Virus record (IMG/VR): IMGVR_UViG_3300025117_000652
Coordinates: 1-30,092 of that record
Length of the DNA: 30,092 nucleotides
From: a virus
Reading direction: 5' to 3' (one strand)
Numbering within the stretch: the stretch's first letter is position 1; every line of letters starts with the position of its first letter. The translations under genes were made by a program, and so were the position numbers. Under the pieces are notes generated by a model that was not told the origin of the DNA, did no database searches, and worked only from the letters and a program-made list of their open reading frames with translations. This document shows, piece by piece, positions 20,784 to 29,294 of this stretch.

Positions 20784-23063
20784 CTATTTCAATGCGTTGT
20801 AGTTTTGTGTTCTTTCATTAGTTGTAAGTGCTCGGTTATAGTAAGTAAGGTTTTTGTATGTTCCTGCTTTAGTTGCTTGTCCTATGACAAGTGAAGCTGT
20901 AGAAGTATTAAATGTAAAATCAGCAGGTATCGCAACAGTTGCTATCTGAATATCATCTACATAGATAGTTAAACTAGTGCCACTTCTTACTAGGGCAATA
21001 TGATAATTCTTCGTAAAATCATCAAATATATTAGCAGATGCTACGGCTGGATAAGCAGCACTTCCGGCAGATGTACCGTAAAGGTTAGCAGTTAATTTGT
21101 GTTGCCATGTCAGTTCAATTTTCATTACGTTAGGAGTCAAACGTGATAATAGTAACGTAGCTGCGTTTGTGCCGCCAGAAGGAATGGAAAATTTAGCATT
21201 GATACTCGTGGTGAAATCTCCACTTCCTTGAAAATAGTTGTCAGGGTTGACAATCGTTGAATCGTTTGATGGATTTTCTTGGAATAAGAGTAAGGAAGAA
21301 TCCTGAACATGACTCCCTACCTGTGTAGTTTCCTTCGTATACACCACAGTCTGCACAGTGCTTGCATTACCAGCACCATCCACCGCATAAGTTTTCACAG
21401 TAGTTGTCGCAGTCAAGGTAACAGGTGCAGAGTATTTCACCCTTGTTCCTGAACTCACAGGATCACTTCCGTCAGTCGTATACCAAATATCAGCAGTTTC
21501 ATTTGCACTCATCGTCACAGACTGAGAATCGGTAAATGTAGATGCAGGTGTAATTGTTAATACAGGTACGGTTGTGTCAGCAGGAGTAGAAGTGGACGCA
21601 CTCACTGTTATAGCTGTTGAACGATTTCCTGCTCCATCAATAGCAACTACTCGAATTGTATAATTCGTACTTGCAACTAATCCAGTTACAGTATAAGAAG
21701 TCGAACTTGCATTTACCACTGAACTTGAAACAGTATAATTAGTTCCATCGGTAGAATATGCAATTTCATAATTAGTAACATCACTTGAAGAACTTAATGT
21801 CCAACTAACAGGAATAGAATTGTGAGTTGGTGTTCCTGAAGATAAAGCCGTAACTGGCTCAGGTGCAGTAGTATCACTTGATACTGTGGATGTAATACTA
21901 AAGGTCAATGTATTAGAAGTTAAATTTCCACTATCTTTAACTTGAATAGATAATGTATGACTTCCAGCAGATAAAATTCCAACATTCCAAGTGTTCGCTC
22001 CTGTAGCAACCGTAACTGTGTTAGAGACTCCATCTTTTGTGTATGTAGCCGTGATAGTTCCACCTTGATTATCAGTTACCGTGTAAGGAATCGAAACGCT
22101 TGTTGTATCAAAAACATTGGTTGTACTATAACTTGAAGAGATGCTTGGAGCAGTATTTGTAGGAGTTGTTCCACCTGTATCAATGGTTACGGTTTCTCCA
22201 TCTAACCAATCTTCAAAATAGATAACATTCGATGGAAGTGTTCCTTCACCTGTTCCTGAGTCTCCTTTTTCACCTTTCAATGAGAGCAAGAAGTCTGATT
22301 CAGTTCCAGTATTTCCAGCGTCAAGCCAAATTTGATATGCACTTTTACCGTCAACCCCACGTTCACCATCTAATCCATTTTGACCTGTTGCACCAGTTAA
22401 TCCAGTATCTCCTTTATCGCCTTTCGCTCCTTTTAAAGAATTAAGAAAAACTTCAACACTACCAGTGTTTCCTTGATCTAACCAAAGTTGATAAGCACTC
22501 TTGCCATCTATTCCAATTGTTCCAGTTCCACCTGTAACCAATTCAAATCCATCCACAGTTAGTTTATTATTCTCATTAATTCCTAATCGTTCTAAATCCT
22601 CAAGGTTACTATGAGTATGTTTACTATTCTTTAGGCTGCTAATGTCAGTTCTTAAAGTTGAATCGTCATAAACTTTAATGTCAATTCCGTTTACAATAAT
22701 GTTTCCGTTAGTTGTGCTTCCACCAATATCAGTGTTTCCTCCACCACCAATATCAGGAACATAATTCATCTTTTTTGAAACTGAGAAACGCTCAATCTGA
22801 CTAGAGAATTGTTTCCCATCTGAAAATTTCACGGTTGCTTGGAAAGAATAAATTCCTTGATGTGGAATATCAGAAGCATCTAATGTAATTTGACATTCAC
22901 CTTGTAAAGCGTTAGTTACAGTAGCCTGTTTAACTATTCCTGTTGCTTTATACTTGATTACGACTTCTACTGTTGCATTTGTTAAATCAACAATTTGGGA
23001 ATCATCAGATATGGTTAGACTTAGTACGCTTCCTGAGTCACCTTGTACAATTTCATTTGCCAC
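20784..23063 (-). CDS. baseplate/tail fibre protein: BppU, collagen-like, Fn3, chitobiase-like and LamG domains
   Basis: 759 residues. Order: BppU-like N-terminal domain (1-98), which docks on the baseplate; linker; a repeated unit GKSAYQLWLDQGNTG (187-201) and GKSAYQIWLDAGNTG (239-253), each followed by a SLKG and GxKGD stretch, enclosing a collagen-like Gly-x-y segment (212-240); an Ig/cadherin-like region (303-395); a fibronectin type III domain (about 398-492); a chitobiase C-terminal-like domain with WYTTDGSDP (about 500-577); and a LamG/concanavalin-like C-terminus. This is a modular sugar-binding fibre. AGGAGGTGTCT precedes the ATG and overlaps the preceding gene's stop. Confidence 0.87.
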   Translation of the reverse strand: MANEIVQGDSGSVLSLTISDDSQIVDLTNATVEVVIKYKATGIVKQATVTNALQGECQITLDASDIPHQGIYSFQATVKFSDGKQFSSQIERFSVSKKMNYVPDIGGGGNTDIGGSTTNGNIIVNGIDIKVYDDSTLRTDISSLKNSKHTHSNLEDLERLGINENNKLTVDGFELVTGGTGTIGIDGKSAYQLWLDQGNTGSVEVFLNSLKGAKGDKGDTGLTGATGQNGLDGERGVDGKSAYQIWLDAGNTGTESDFLLSLKGEKGDSGTGEGTLPSNVIYFEDWLDGETVTIDTGGTTPTNTAPSISSSYSTTNVFDTTSVSIPYTVTDNQGGTITATYTKDGVSNTVTVATGANTWNVGILSAGSHTLSIQVKDSGNLTSNTLTFSITSTVSSDTTAPEPVTALSSGTPTHNSIPVSWTLSSSSDVTNYEIAYSTDGTNYTVSSSVVNASSTSYTVTGLVASTNYTIRVVAIDGAGNRSTAITVSASTSTPADTTVPVLTITPASTFTDSQSVTMSANETADIWYTTDGSDPVSSGTRVKYSAPVTLTATTTVKTYAVDGAGNASTVQTVVYTKETTQVGSHVQDSSLLLFQENPSNDSTIVNPDNYFQGSGDFTTSINAKFSIPSGGTNAATLLLSRLTPNVMKIELTWQHKLTANLYGTSAGSAAYPAVASANIFDDFTKNYHIALVRSGTSLTIYVDDIQIATVAIPADFTFNTSTASLVIGQATKAGTYKNLTYYNRALTTNERTQNYNALK

Positions 23064-23074
23064 ATAGACACCTC

Positions 23075-23197
23075 CTAAATTTTAATATTTATCTTCTTGT
23101 TAATATTGATTTCAATTTTATAGTTTTCTTTTTGGTTGATAATCATTGAGTATTTATTTTCTTGTGTGGTAGGTTGAGGTTGACTATCAGAAGCCAT
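23075..23197 (-). CDS. 40-residue protein between fibre genes
   Basis: Begins MASDSQPQPTTQENKYSMII, with a Lys/Asn/Ile-rich C-terminus. AAGGAGG lies before the ATG and a TTTTATCG element just upstream; the stop overlaps the ribosome site of the next gene. It may be a leader or coupling ORF, or a small virion component of the XkdX-like size class, though no such motif is visible. Confidence 0.5.
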   Translation of the reverse strand: MASDSQPQPTTQENKYSMIINQKENYKIEININKKINIKI

Positions 23198-23211
23198 CTA
23201 AATTCCTCCTT

Positions 23212-23239
23212 AAATTTACGATAAAATATTACTTTTATT
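23212..23239 (-). promoter_or_regulatory. TTTTATCG element, copy 5 (minus)
   Basis: On the minus strand: AATAAAA (23239-23233), 6 nt, TTTTATCG (23226-23219), then TAAATTTA and the AAGGAGG ribosome site. It lies immediately after the terminator at 23247, and the core ends 21 nt before the start codon at 23197, as expected for a promoter. Confidence 0.6.
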
Positions 23240-23246
23240 GGTAATA

Positions 23247-23281
23247 AATAAAAAAAGAGAAAGGAATTAATCCTCTCTCTT
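23247..23281 (-). terminator. intrinsic terminator after the propeller-like fibre
   Basis: AAGAGAAAGG (23255-23264) and CCTCTCTCTT (23272-23281) form a 10-bp stem with one G-U pair, followed on the minus strand by seven T. Confidence 0.8.
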
Positions 23282-23297
23282 AGTGAACATTTGTGTC

Positions 23298-24806
23298 CTA
23301 TTCTTCAACAGAAACCGCACCAACCACTAGTATTTTCAAAGTTCTGTATTGAGCGATTGTGTTAGGGTCTTGTCTAACTCCGGCTTTAAAAAATTGAATC
23401 TGTACGGTCTTTAAGTCGTCTATCACAATAGGAACAGCCGTAACGTTATCCAATGATAAAGCCCAATCTACCTGACCACCTACAAATTCAACTGCACTGA
23501 ATTTAGACTTTAAAACTACTGACAATGTTGTTGTTGTTTTTGTTATTGACTCAATAATAGAGTCGTTTCCAAAGCCATATGCCCAATCCGAAACCCGCCA
23601 ATCTCCTGTGGCGAAAGTTTTAAGGTTCAAACTAAGGAATTTCGGAGAGAGTCTTTTAGTTCCAGCGTTCCTTGCATTCACTTGAGTAAACGAAGTTAAA
23701 TTGTGATATTTACTGTTTTCATAATTACGCAATGCATAGAAACGATTAGGTGCGTTATAACCTAGAACTAAATAAGGTGTTTGGTTGTCAAAAGCAATAC
23801 ATAACCCTTCGCTTTCATTGGCTTTTGTGAAAGTTTCTTGAGCCAAGATATTTCCTTGTAAATCCAACACCGTTAATTTGTTATTCGTGTAGAAGTAAAT
23901 TTTATCTTGAAAGTAAGCGATGTTTTGGGGAACACCAATGTTAGGAATTTGAAAGTATTGCAACTGATTAACGTCAAAATCAAATACTCTGAATTGGTGA
24001 GGCGCAGTGTCTCCTCCGCTTGTATGAACGATAAATAAATCACGATCATTGTCGATGGTGAATAGTCCGCTGGAACCCAAACTCGCCAGATTAATTTCCC
24101 TTGTTATCGTTTTGTTTGAGAAGTCTATTTCCCTAACCAAAAACGGATTGTAACCACCCGCACCAACATATAGCATTTGATTAGATTCTCTGAATGCAAT
24201 ACTATCGCTGTGTCCTATTACCAAGTCACCTGTAGAAGCCAGATATTTCCCATTCAAATCATATTGATTTATTTTTCCGTTTCCGGTTCCTGTGTCGAAT
24301 CCCACATAAAAGAAGTTACTGTCGAAGCAAACACCTTGCATATTCGCTGTATCTGACACATGAAATAACAAATCCATTTGAGAGTTATTATTAGGGATAC
24401 GACTTGACTTTAAAGTTTTCGGTAAAAGTGGAACTTGATTATTTTTTTCTTCACTTTTTCCTGCGTAAACTAAATACTGTTTATTTACGATGTTTGCTGA
24501 TGTGTCAATTAATACATCGACTTCCTTAGGGATGAATACAAGTTTGCTTAATGTATAATCCCCTTGCTTGATAACCAACCTCTTTTTCTCTTGTTTAGCC
24601 ACTGATGCTAAATCTTGCAATTTAGTGGCAAAGTCATCATTTGCAGAATCAAAAGAATTAGTTACATTTAGTAAATCCATAGTTTGCTTTGTTGTGTCTA
24701 TGTCCTGACCTACATCTGCCAATTGTTCAGTATGCTCATCTACTTTATTTAATTTATCTTGAACGATTTGTTCAAGCATTTGTTTCTGTATTTTATTTAA
24801 AGGCAT
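23298..24806 (-). CDS. tail fibre/receptor-binding protein, beta-propeller-like
   Basis: 502 residues. A helical N-terminus (1-75) is likely trimerising or baseplate-attaching. Residues 140-385 contain repeated strands of the form GVCFDSNFFYVGFDTGTG, SIAFRESNQMLYVGAGG, LFTIDNDRDLFIVHTSG, IAYFQDKIYFYTNNKL and LCIAFDNQTPYLVLGY, which read as successive propeller blades. A C-terminal beta domain of about 100 residues follows. No peptidase motif is seen. It probably binds the host surface. It has its own terminator on each side, so it is a separate transcription unit between lysis and baseplate genes. Confidence 0.7.
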   Translation of the reverse strand: MPLNKIQKQMLEQIVQDKLNKVDEHTEQLADVGQDIDTTKQTMDLLNVTNSFDSANDDFATKLQDLASVAKQEKKRLVIKQGDYTLSKLVFIPKEVDVLIDTSANIVNKQYLVYAGKSEEKNNQVPLLPKTLKSSRIPNNNSQMDLLFHVSDTANMQGVCFDSNFFYVGFDTGTGNGKINQYDLNGKYLASTGDLVIGHSDSIAFRESNQMLYVGAGGYNPFLVREIDFSNKTITREINLASLGSSGLFTIDNDRDLFIVHTSGGDTAPHQFRVFDFDVNQLQYFQIPNIGVPQNIAYFQDKIYFYTNNKLTVLDLQGNILAQETFTKANESEGLCIAFDNQTPYLVLGYNAPNRFYALRNYENSKYHNLTSFTQVNARNAGTKRLSPKFLSLNLKTFATGDWRVSDWAYGFGNDSIIESITKTTTTLSVVLKSKFSAVEFVGGQVDWALSLDNVTAVPIVIDDLKTVQIQFFKAGVRQDPNTIAQYRTLKILVVGAVSVEE

Positions 24807-24907
24807 TGAATCACATCCTTTTTAATTACAAATAACTATTTCTGTATATTTTCTTTAAAGTTAGGGTAAATTATTAACGCAGCATGAATCACCTTCACAA
24901 GCCACGA

Positions 24908-24942
24908 AAAGGGGAGAGGTCACACCCTTTAACCTCTCCTTA
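24908..24942 (-). terminator. terminator after the holin
   Basis: GGAGAGGT (24913-24920) and ACCTCTCC (24932-24939) form an 8-bp stem with an 11-nt loop; on the minus strand CCTTTTC follows. It closes the lysis cassette. Confidence 0.7.
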
Positions 24943-24949
24943 CAATTAT

Positions 24950-25216
24950 TTATTTTGGTTGTTTATAAGTCTTAGATTGTTCTGAGTCACTTAGATGCTT
25001 GGTTGTTGGATCATTAACTGCATTCCAAACACTAACTGCAACAATCACGACAACGTATGGATTAGAGATAGCTTTTACGATTAAATCAATTGCAGATTGC
25101 CAAGTGGTTATATCTTGAGCAGTCAAGCCGAAATAACCTAAAATGGGAGCGAATATTGAAAGCCCTAACTGAGCAATAAATACAGGATTACGAAAACGTA
25201 CCTTCCAATTTATCAT
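24950..25216 (-). CDS. holin, phi LC3 type
   Basis: 88 residues from ATG 25216 (AAGGAGG 9 nt away; the TTG at 25222 is too close). Starts MINWKVRFRN, the usual opening of the phi LC3/Phage_holin_1 family. Hydrophobic segments lie at about 12-34 and 56-68, with a short charged tail at the end. It forms membrane lesions that release the amidase encoded just upstream. Last gene of the lysis cassette. Confidence 0.88.
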   Translation of the reverse strand: MINWKVRFRNPVFIAQLGLSIFAPILGYFGLTAQDITTWQSAIDLIVKAISNPYVVVIVAVSVWNAVNDPTTKHLSDSEQSKTYKQPK

Positions 25217-25241
25217 CCTCAATTCCTCCTTGTTTGATTAA

Positions 25242-26039
25242 TTATTTTTCAAGAAACTCGATTATTTTTTTCAAAGTTTCGATTCGATCCTTACCCGATA
25301 AATTAATAATTTTATCGGCAATTAGTCCAGTAGAATCTCCACCTACGATATATAATTCCTTAGCGATTTTACCTTGTGGCAATGCGTTACGGAAATAGAT
25401 TGGTGCTTTAAGTTTCACAGCCAGTAACTCAGCTTCATCGAACTCAGGATAACCACCGATTAAAATTGCTTTTTCTAACATTTCATCTTCCTCCTTTGGT
25501 AATGAAATTGGTTTTGATTCAATTGGTTTAGGTTTTGGTGTGTTTAAAACTTTTAATTCAGCAGCAATAGCGTTCAATACAGATTGCCATCTTCCTTCGT
25601 TTAAAATTCTATGAGGGCAATTTTTACCTGACCAATCCCTATGTGGCTTAACTCTATCAACATTCCACTTACGTTCATGCAAAAGTTGAGCAATAAATTT
25701 TATAGCTAGTGCTTCAGCTTTCCTATACCTTTCGCCACCCGACATAGAATAGCAGACTTCTACTCCAATGGATTTACGATTCCCTGTTCCTTTTCCACCA
25801 TCCCCACAATGCCATGCGTTACGATTTACAGGTATACCTTGAACAACTTCCTTATCATCAATTGCAAAATGAAAAGATGTTTCATTGTTATTATTAATCA
25901 TGTAATTAATTTCACCATCAGCAGTAGCGTCATTATATGTATTATGAAATGTGATATATTCTGCAGTCATAGAGTAAGGGCATTTGATGGAATATTTGCT
26001 TGAAGGTACAAGTTTCTGTCTCGCTTGAATAGTCATCAT
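25242..26039 (-). CDS. N-acetylmuramoyl-L-alanine amidase (endolysin)
   Basis: 265 residues. An Amidase_2 catalytic domain (about 10-150) has zinc ligands His32 (FHNTYNDA), His133 (KPHRDW) and Cys141 (NCPHR), with Glu94 in IGVEVC. A Pro/Lys linker (about 165-183) leads to a C-terminal domain with ILIGGYPEFDEAELLAVKL and LYIVGGDSTGLIADKI, resembling one cell-wall-binding repeat of the CWB2 type. It cuts the bond between muramic acid and the stem peptide. The start is one of two adjacent ATGs (26039 or 26036) after AAGGAGG. It sits between the XhlA-like and holin genes. Confidence 0.92.
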   Translation of the reverse strand: MMTIQARQKLVPSSKYSIKCPYSMTAEYITFHNTYNDATADGEINYMINNNNETSFHFAIDDKEVVQGIPVNRNAWHCGDGGKGTGNRKSIGVEVCYSMSGGERYRKAEALAIKFIAQLLHERKWNVDRVKPHRDWSGKNCPHRILNEGRWQSVLNAIAAELKVLNTPKPKPIESKPISLPKEEDEMLEKAILIGGYPEFDEAELLAVKLKAPIYFRNALPQGKIAKELYIVGGDSTGLIADKIINLSGKDRIETLKKIIEFLEK

Positions 26040-26060
26040 TTATCCTCCTTGTTTGCTTAT

Positions 26061-26429
26061 TTATAAACCTAATAATTTACTAACATCAAAACCAGCTAAT
26101 TTCACACCTGACAATGCTAAAATAAGAATGATCATTACTTTAAATACCATTCCAAAGTTAGTTGATAGGAAGTCTTGATACCATATTGTTTGTGATTGGA
26201 CATTGTTTTCAAAGTCCTCTTTTAACTCTGCAATATCATTATTTACTTGTGAAAATTGTCTTTCTTGATTATTTAAAATCATCGTTTGCTGTATTGAATT
26301 TTCCTTTAATTCATTAATCACATCACGATAGTAAATTTTCATTTCTTTGTTATCTTCTTTGATTTCTTTAATGTCTTCTTTAACGTGGTCAATTTCAACC
26401 TTTAATGCTTCATAACTTCCTTGCACCAA
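26061..26429 (-). CDS. XhlA/BhlA-like lysis-associated membrane protein
   Basis: About 122 residues from TTG 26429 (TTGGAG 8 nt upstream); GTG 26438 would add three residues but overlaps that site. Residues 15-85 form a charged coiled coil; one membrane segment lies at about 96-115 (FKVMIILILALSGVKLAGF). This is the layout of XhlA/BhlA proteins, which act with a holin and amidase in phage lysis. It is the first gene of the lysis cassette. Confidence 0.72.
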   Translation of the reverse strand: MVQGSYEALKVEIDHVKEDIKEIKEDNKEMKIYYRDVINELKENSIQQTMILNNQERQFSQVNNDIAELKEDFENNVQSQTIWYQDFLSTNFGMVFKVMIILILALSGVKLAGFDVSKLLGL

Positions 26430-26485
26430 TGTCAACACTCCAATATATGTTAAGTTATCTATTTACAGCCGAACTAGAGTGTGGT

Positions 26486-26514
26486 AAACTAAAGTTGGCT
26501 AGCTACATAGTCAA
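26486..26514 (-). promoter_or_regulatory. possible lysis-cassette promoter
   Basis: On the minus strand TTGACT (26514-26509), 17 nt, TAGTTT (26491-26486). Good -35, poor -10. It lies directly downstream of the strong terminator at 26516, which makes an independent promoter likely. No TTTTATCG element is seen here. Confidence 0.4.
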
Positions 26515-26515
26515 T

Positions 26516-26557
26516 AAAAATCCCACTGTCTACCTCAAATTGACCAGTGGGATTTTT
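26516..26557. terminator. strong bidirectional terminator
   Basis: AAAAATCCCACTG (26516-26528) and CAGTGGGATTTTT (26545-26557) form a perfect 13-bp stem that provides a T run on both strands. It ends the baseplate transcript before the lysis cassette. A further 7-bp hairpin, GAACTAT/ATAGTTC (26628-26649), lies right after the baseplate gene's stop. Confidence 0.85.
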
Positions 26558-26650
26558 GTGTTTCTATTTAATTTTCCAGTGTCTAATTTCTCAATAAAAA
26601 GGTTGTTTTATACTGATATTCATTAATGAACTATTGTGTCCGATAGTTCG

Positions 26651-29164
26651 TTACTTAATTTGAGTCCATGCCCCCCAAGTTCCTGCCACCTTCATTCGCA
26701 CCCATTGTTTTGAAGTGTCGTTATACGGATAATATTCTTGAAGTGCAATTGAATTATCATTTGTCTTTTCACTATGTTTTACTATTCCATTTATCGCTAC
26801 AGGTCTATTAGTTGCCGAAAAAGCATAATAAACCCCAGAAACAGTTAATGTGTTTAAGTCGGTATTTTGCAAATCTTTAATGTTTAAAGAAGGGGCAGAT
26901 TCCAGTGAAGTCACTCTTTCGATTAATTGACTTCTGAATCTGATTCCGCTTATTGCAGTTGCTCCTTGAACTACCTTTATGTTCAATGTGTGCCAACCTC
27001 TAGATGAAACTCTTATTCCTTCATCTAAATATCTTGCTCCACTAACAATGGAAGCAGGTTTTTGTCCCTTGCTGATGTTAAAAATAGGTGAGGTGACAAC
27101 AGTTGTATCGAATGTGATTTTTGAAGTACCTTTATTTCCATAGTTAGCACCTTGTTTTAAATCCTCATCCAATGTAGACAGTGGCTGTCTAATGGCATTA
27201 TCCAACTTTACTTCGATTATCGAATTAGCAAAAACGTAATTATTTGGATACACAACTAAATCCTCAGTGTCACAGTAAAATGAATAAGTAATCTCCTCGC
27301 CAACCTGTAACTCTAATGACCTATTCCCTACCACATTGTCACCTACTGCCCATGCATAGTTGGAATAATATTTTATTCTTTTAATAGAACTCGAAGTAAA
27401 GATGCTGGCATTAGTGGTAAAAGGGTCTTCTCCTTTTCTAGTTGCAAAAGCAATCCCATCAACGACTGTCTGTTTTCTTAGCATTGAATCTCCTACAAAG
27501 ATACTTGCCACTCGTGTTCCCCAAATAGTCAAACCTTCGTCTGTAAGATGAACCGGGTCACCAAAAGAAGTTGTTGCAGTTCCTAAACTGTTACCATTGC
27601 TATTTGCAAAGATTTCATCTTCATAGTTTGCAATTATCTCTCTGCTGTCTACAAATGGGGCAGAATATTTTTCAGCTAACCAAGAACAAATATTTCCAAA
27701 AACATAAGCATCAGCCCTGAATACTGTAGGATAAGGGTCTGTTACCAATTGATAAGATTTCAATTCCCATCGTTTATCATTTCTTGTTGGGATAGGAGAA
27801 ACTAAGATGACTGCTTTACCTCTATCTAACTCTCTAGTGATTAATTTTTCCATCCAGTAAATATAGTCTTTCGTTTTTGTTGCGTCAGGATACCCATACT
27901 GAGTGCTACTGTCATTTGTACCGTAGCAAATCACGGAAATGTCACCTGCATGTGTATCAGGAAAACGCTCATGCCCTGCTTTGGCACTATCGCCAGCGTA
28001 TGCCCTATCTATTCTTGAAATACGGTTCAAATAAACACCATTTAATGTCGACAGGAAAGATGTTTGATAAAGTGAATTGCTCCTCATTGAGTTGCTATCA
28101 CCCATAAATGTTACAGTAACGTTTTCTCCATATCTTAATTTCCGTGCTACCATTCCCAAATACTCTTGGTTTTTTCGAGAGTAATAAGCTGAAAAGACAT
28201 CAGAGAACTGCGCTTTTTCTGCCAATTGTTCAGTAATTACATTGTAATTTTTCAACTTGGTAACATCAATCTCATCTTGACCACCAATTTCATGACCGCT
28301 ACCGTGTCCTTTAGTGATTGTCATATGACCTTCAAACCATTTTGCATATACAATTGTTCCTGCTGGAACACCTTCAGAAAGGGTAATTGTTGTTGAATTA
28401 GTTTCAGTAAATCCTTGATCTTTAATTTGCGGTACTCCACCAACCCAAACTTCAATATTTCCTTTTCCGATAACGTACTGTCCATTAGTAATTGTAAATA
28501 CAGTCTGACCTTCTGTTGCTGTCCAAGTTTTATCATTTATAGTCGCTTGTGGACTAACAGAAGTCCAATATGTACCGTTTGTTGGATCAATTCCAGCAGT
28601 AGTATCTTTAATACAGATGTAATTGACACCGCCAAAAGTAACTACGTTTCCATCCTTATATACAACTGATGGATTATAATTGCCTTTGTGACCAAGATTG
28701 TCACCTTTTGTCTTTGCATAATCCCCTTGTGCTTTGGCATAGTTTCCGTTACCATTAACCTCTATGAATAGTTCTTGTAGAAAGGTCAGTTGCTCCTCTG
28801 AGCCAATTCCACCTTCATAGTCATCAAGGATTTTAACTTGGAATGGTCTTGTGCTAATTCTTGTTTCTCCAATGTAAATCTGAGCGACTACTTCAAGCAT
28901 ACCTGTTTCTTCCATCTCGGTAGCACCAAGTTCATAAACAAGCATTCCATTTTCATATCTACCTTGACCTGTAACTAATTCTCCTTTTGGTTTTTTAAAG
29001 GAGACAGTATATCGGTCTGCTTGTGATATGTCATACTCAACATCTTCATCTAAAACTCTGATATTAAGAATGGCAGTGTCATTCTTCACAAATACAGGGA
29101 TTTGGTTAATGCCTTTCTTTTTAATATCTACTGTTAAAGTATATTCGTTTTGATATACCATCAT
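26651..29164 (-). CDS. baseplate protein with BppU, carbohydrate-binding, SGNH esterase and knob domains
   Basis: 837 residues. BppU-like N-terminus (1-115); a repeat NYAKAQGDYAKTKGD (141-155); a carbohydrate-binding-module-like segment GNYNPSVVYKDGNVVTFGGVNY (about 161-203, in two pieces); a beta-rich module (210-280); an SGNH esterase with MGDSNS (Ser357), CYGTNDSS (Asn417) and GDPVHLTDEG (Asp537, His540); a jelly-roll-like region (590-770); and a C-terminal pyocin-knob-like domain ending WGAWTQIK. It likely binds and deacetylates wall polymers. Either of two adjacent ATGs can be the start; GGTGGTG lies upstream. It is the second SGNH enzyme in the tail module. Confidence 0.87.
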   Translation of the reverse strand: MMVYQNEYTLTVDIKKKGINQIPVFVKNDTAILNIRVLDEDVEYDISQADRYTVSFKKPKGELVTGQGRYENGMLVYELGATEMEETGMLEVVAQIYIGETRISTRPFQVKILDDYEGGIGSEEQLTFLQELFIEVNGNGNYAKAQGDYAKTKGDNLGHKGNYNPSVVYKDGNVVTFGGVNYICIKDTTAGIDPTNGTYWTSVSPQATINDKTWTATEGQTVFTITNGQYVIGKGNIEVWVGGVPQIKDQGFTETNSTTITLSEGVPAGTIVYAKWFEGHMTITKGHGSGHEIGGQDEIDVTKLKNYNVITEQLAEKAQFSDVFSAYYSRKNQEYLGMVARKLRYGENVTVTFMGDSNSMRSNSLYQTSFLSTLNGVYLNRISRIDRAYAGDSAKAGHERFPDTHAGDISVICYGTNDSSTQYGYPDATKTKDYIYWMEKLITRELDRGKAVILVSPIPTRNDKRWELKSYQLVTDPYPTVFRADAYVFGNICSWLAEKYSAPFVDSREIIANYEDEIFANSNGNSLGTATTSFGDPVHLTDEGLTIWGTRVASIFVGDSMLRKQTVVDGIAFATRKGEDPFTTNASIFTSSSIKRIKYYSNYAWAVGDNVVGNRSLELQVGEEITYSFYCDTEDLVVYPNNYVFANSIIEVKLDNAIRQPLSTLDEDLKQGANYGNKGTSKITFDTTVVTSPIFNISKGQKPASIVSGARYLDEGIRVSSRGWHTLNIKVVQGATAISGIRFRSQLIERVTSLESAPSLNIKDLQNTDLNTLTVSGVYYAFSATNRPVAINGIVKHSEKTNDNSIALQEYYPYNDTSKQWVRMKVAGTWGAWTQIK

Positions 29165-29247
29165 TTCACCACCATTTTAGAAATCTTAAATTATCAGAAC
29201 TTTTATTTACTCTTGATTACTCATAAATACTCACTTTTTGAAAGGGA

Positions 29248-29265
29248 ATTTGGCGATAAAATAAC
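29248..29265 (-). promoter_or_regulatory. TTTTATCG element, copy 6 (minus)
   Basis: On the minus strand TTTTATCG (29261-29254) followed by CCAAATTC. The AATGAAA box is not conserved. It lies right after the terminator at 29265 and 89 nt before the baseplate gene, so the position suits a promoter with a longer leader. Confidence 0.45.
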
Positions 29266-29294
29266 CGTTAAAAAAGAGGGGAAAGATGTCCTCT
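29265..29294 (-). terminator. terminator after the NlpC/P60-like gene
   Basis: AGAGG and CCTCT (29275-29279 and 29290-29294) form a short 5-bp stem, with TTTTTT on the minus strand just after it. It separates the two-gene unit upstream from the baseplate gene. Confidence 0.6.

Noticed and set aside
22300-22500. Possible tandem DNA repeat in the fibre gene
   Set aside because: The similarity is explained by two copies of a protein unit and the collagen-like Gly-x-y stretch, not by an independent DNA repeat.
25295-25330. TTTTATCG inside the amidase gene
   Set aside because: It is within coding sequence, lacks the AATGAAA box and the AATT tail with a following start codon; likewise similar strings at about 18207 and 22413.
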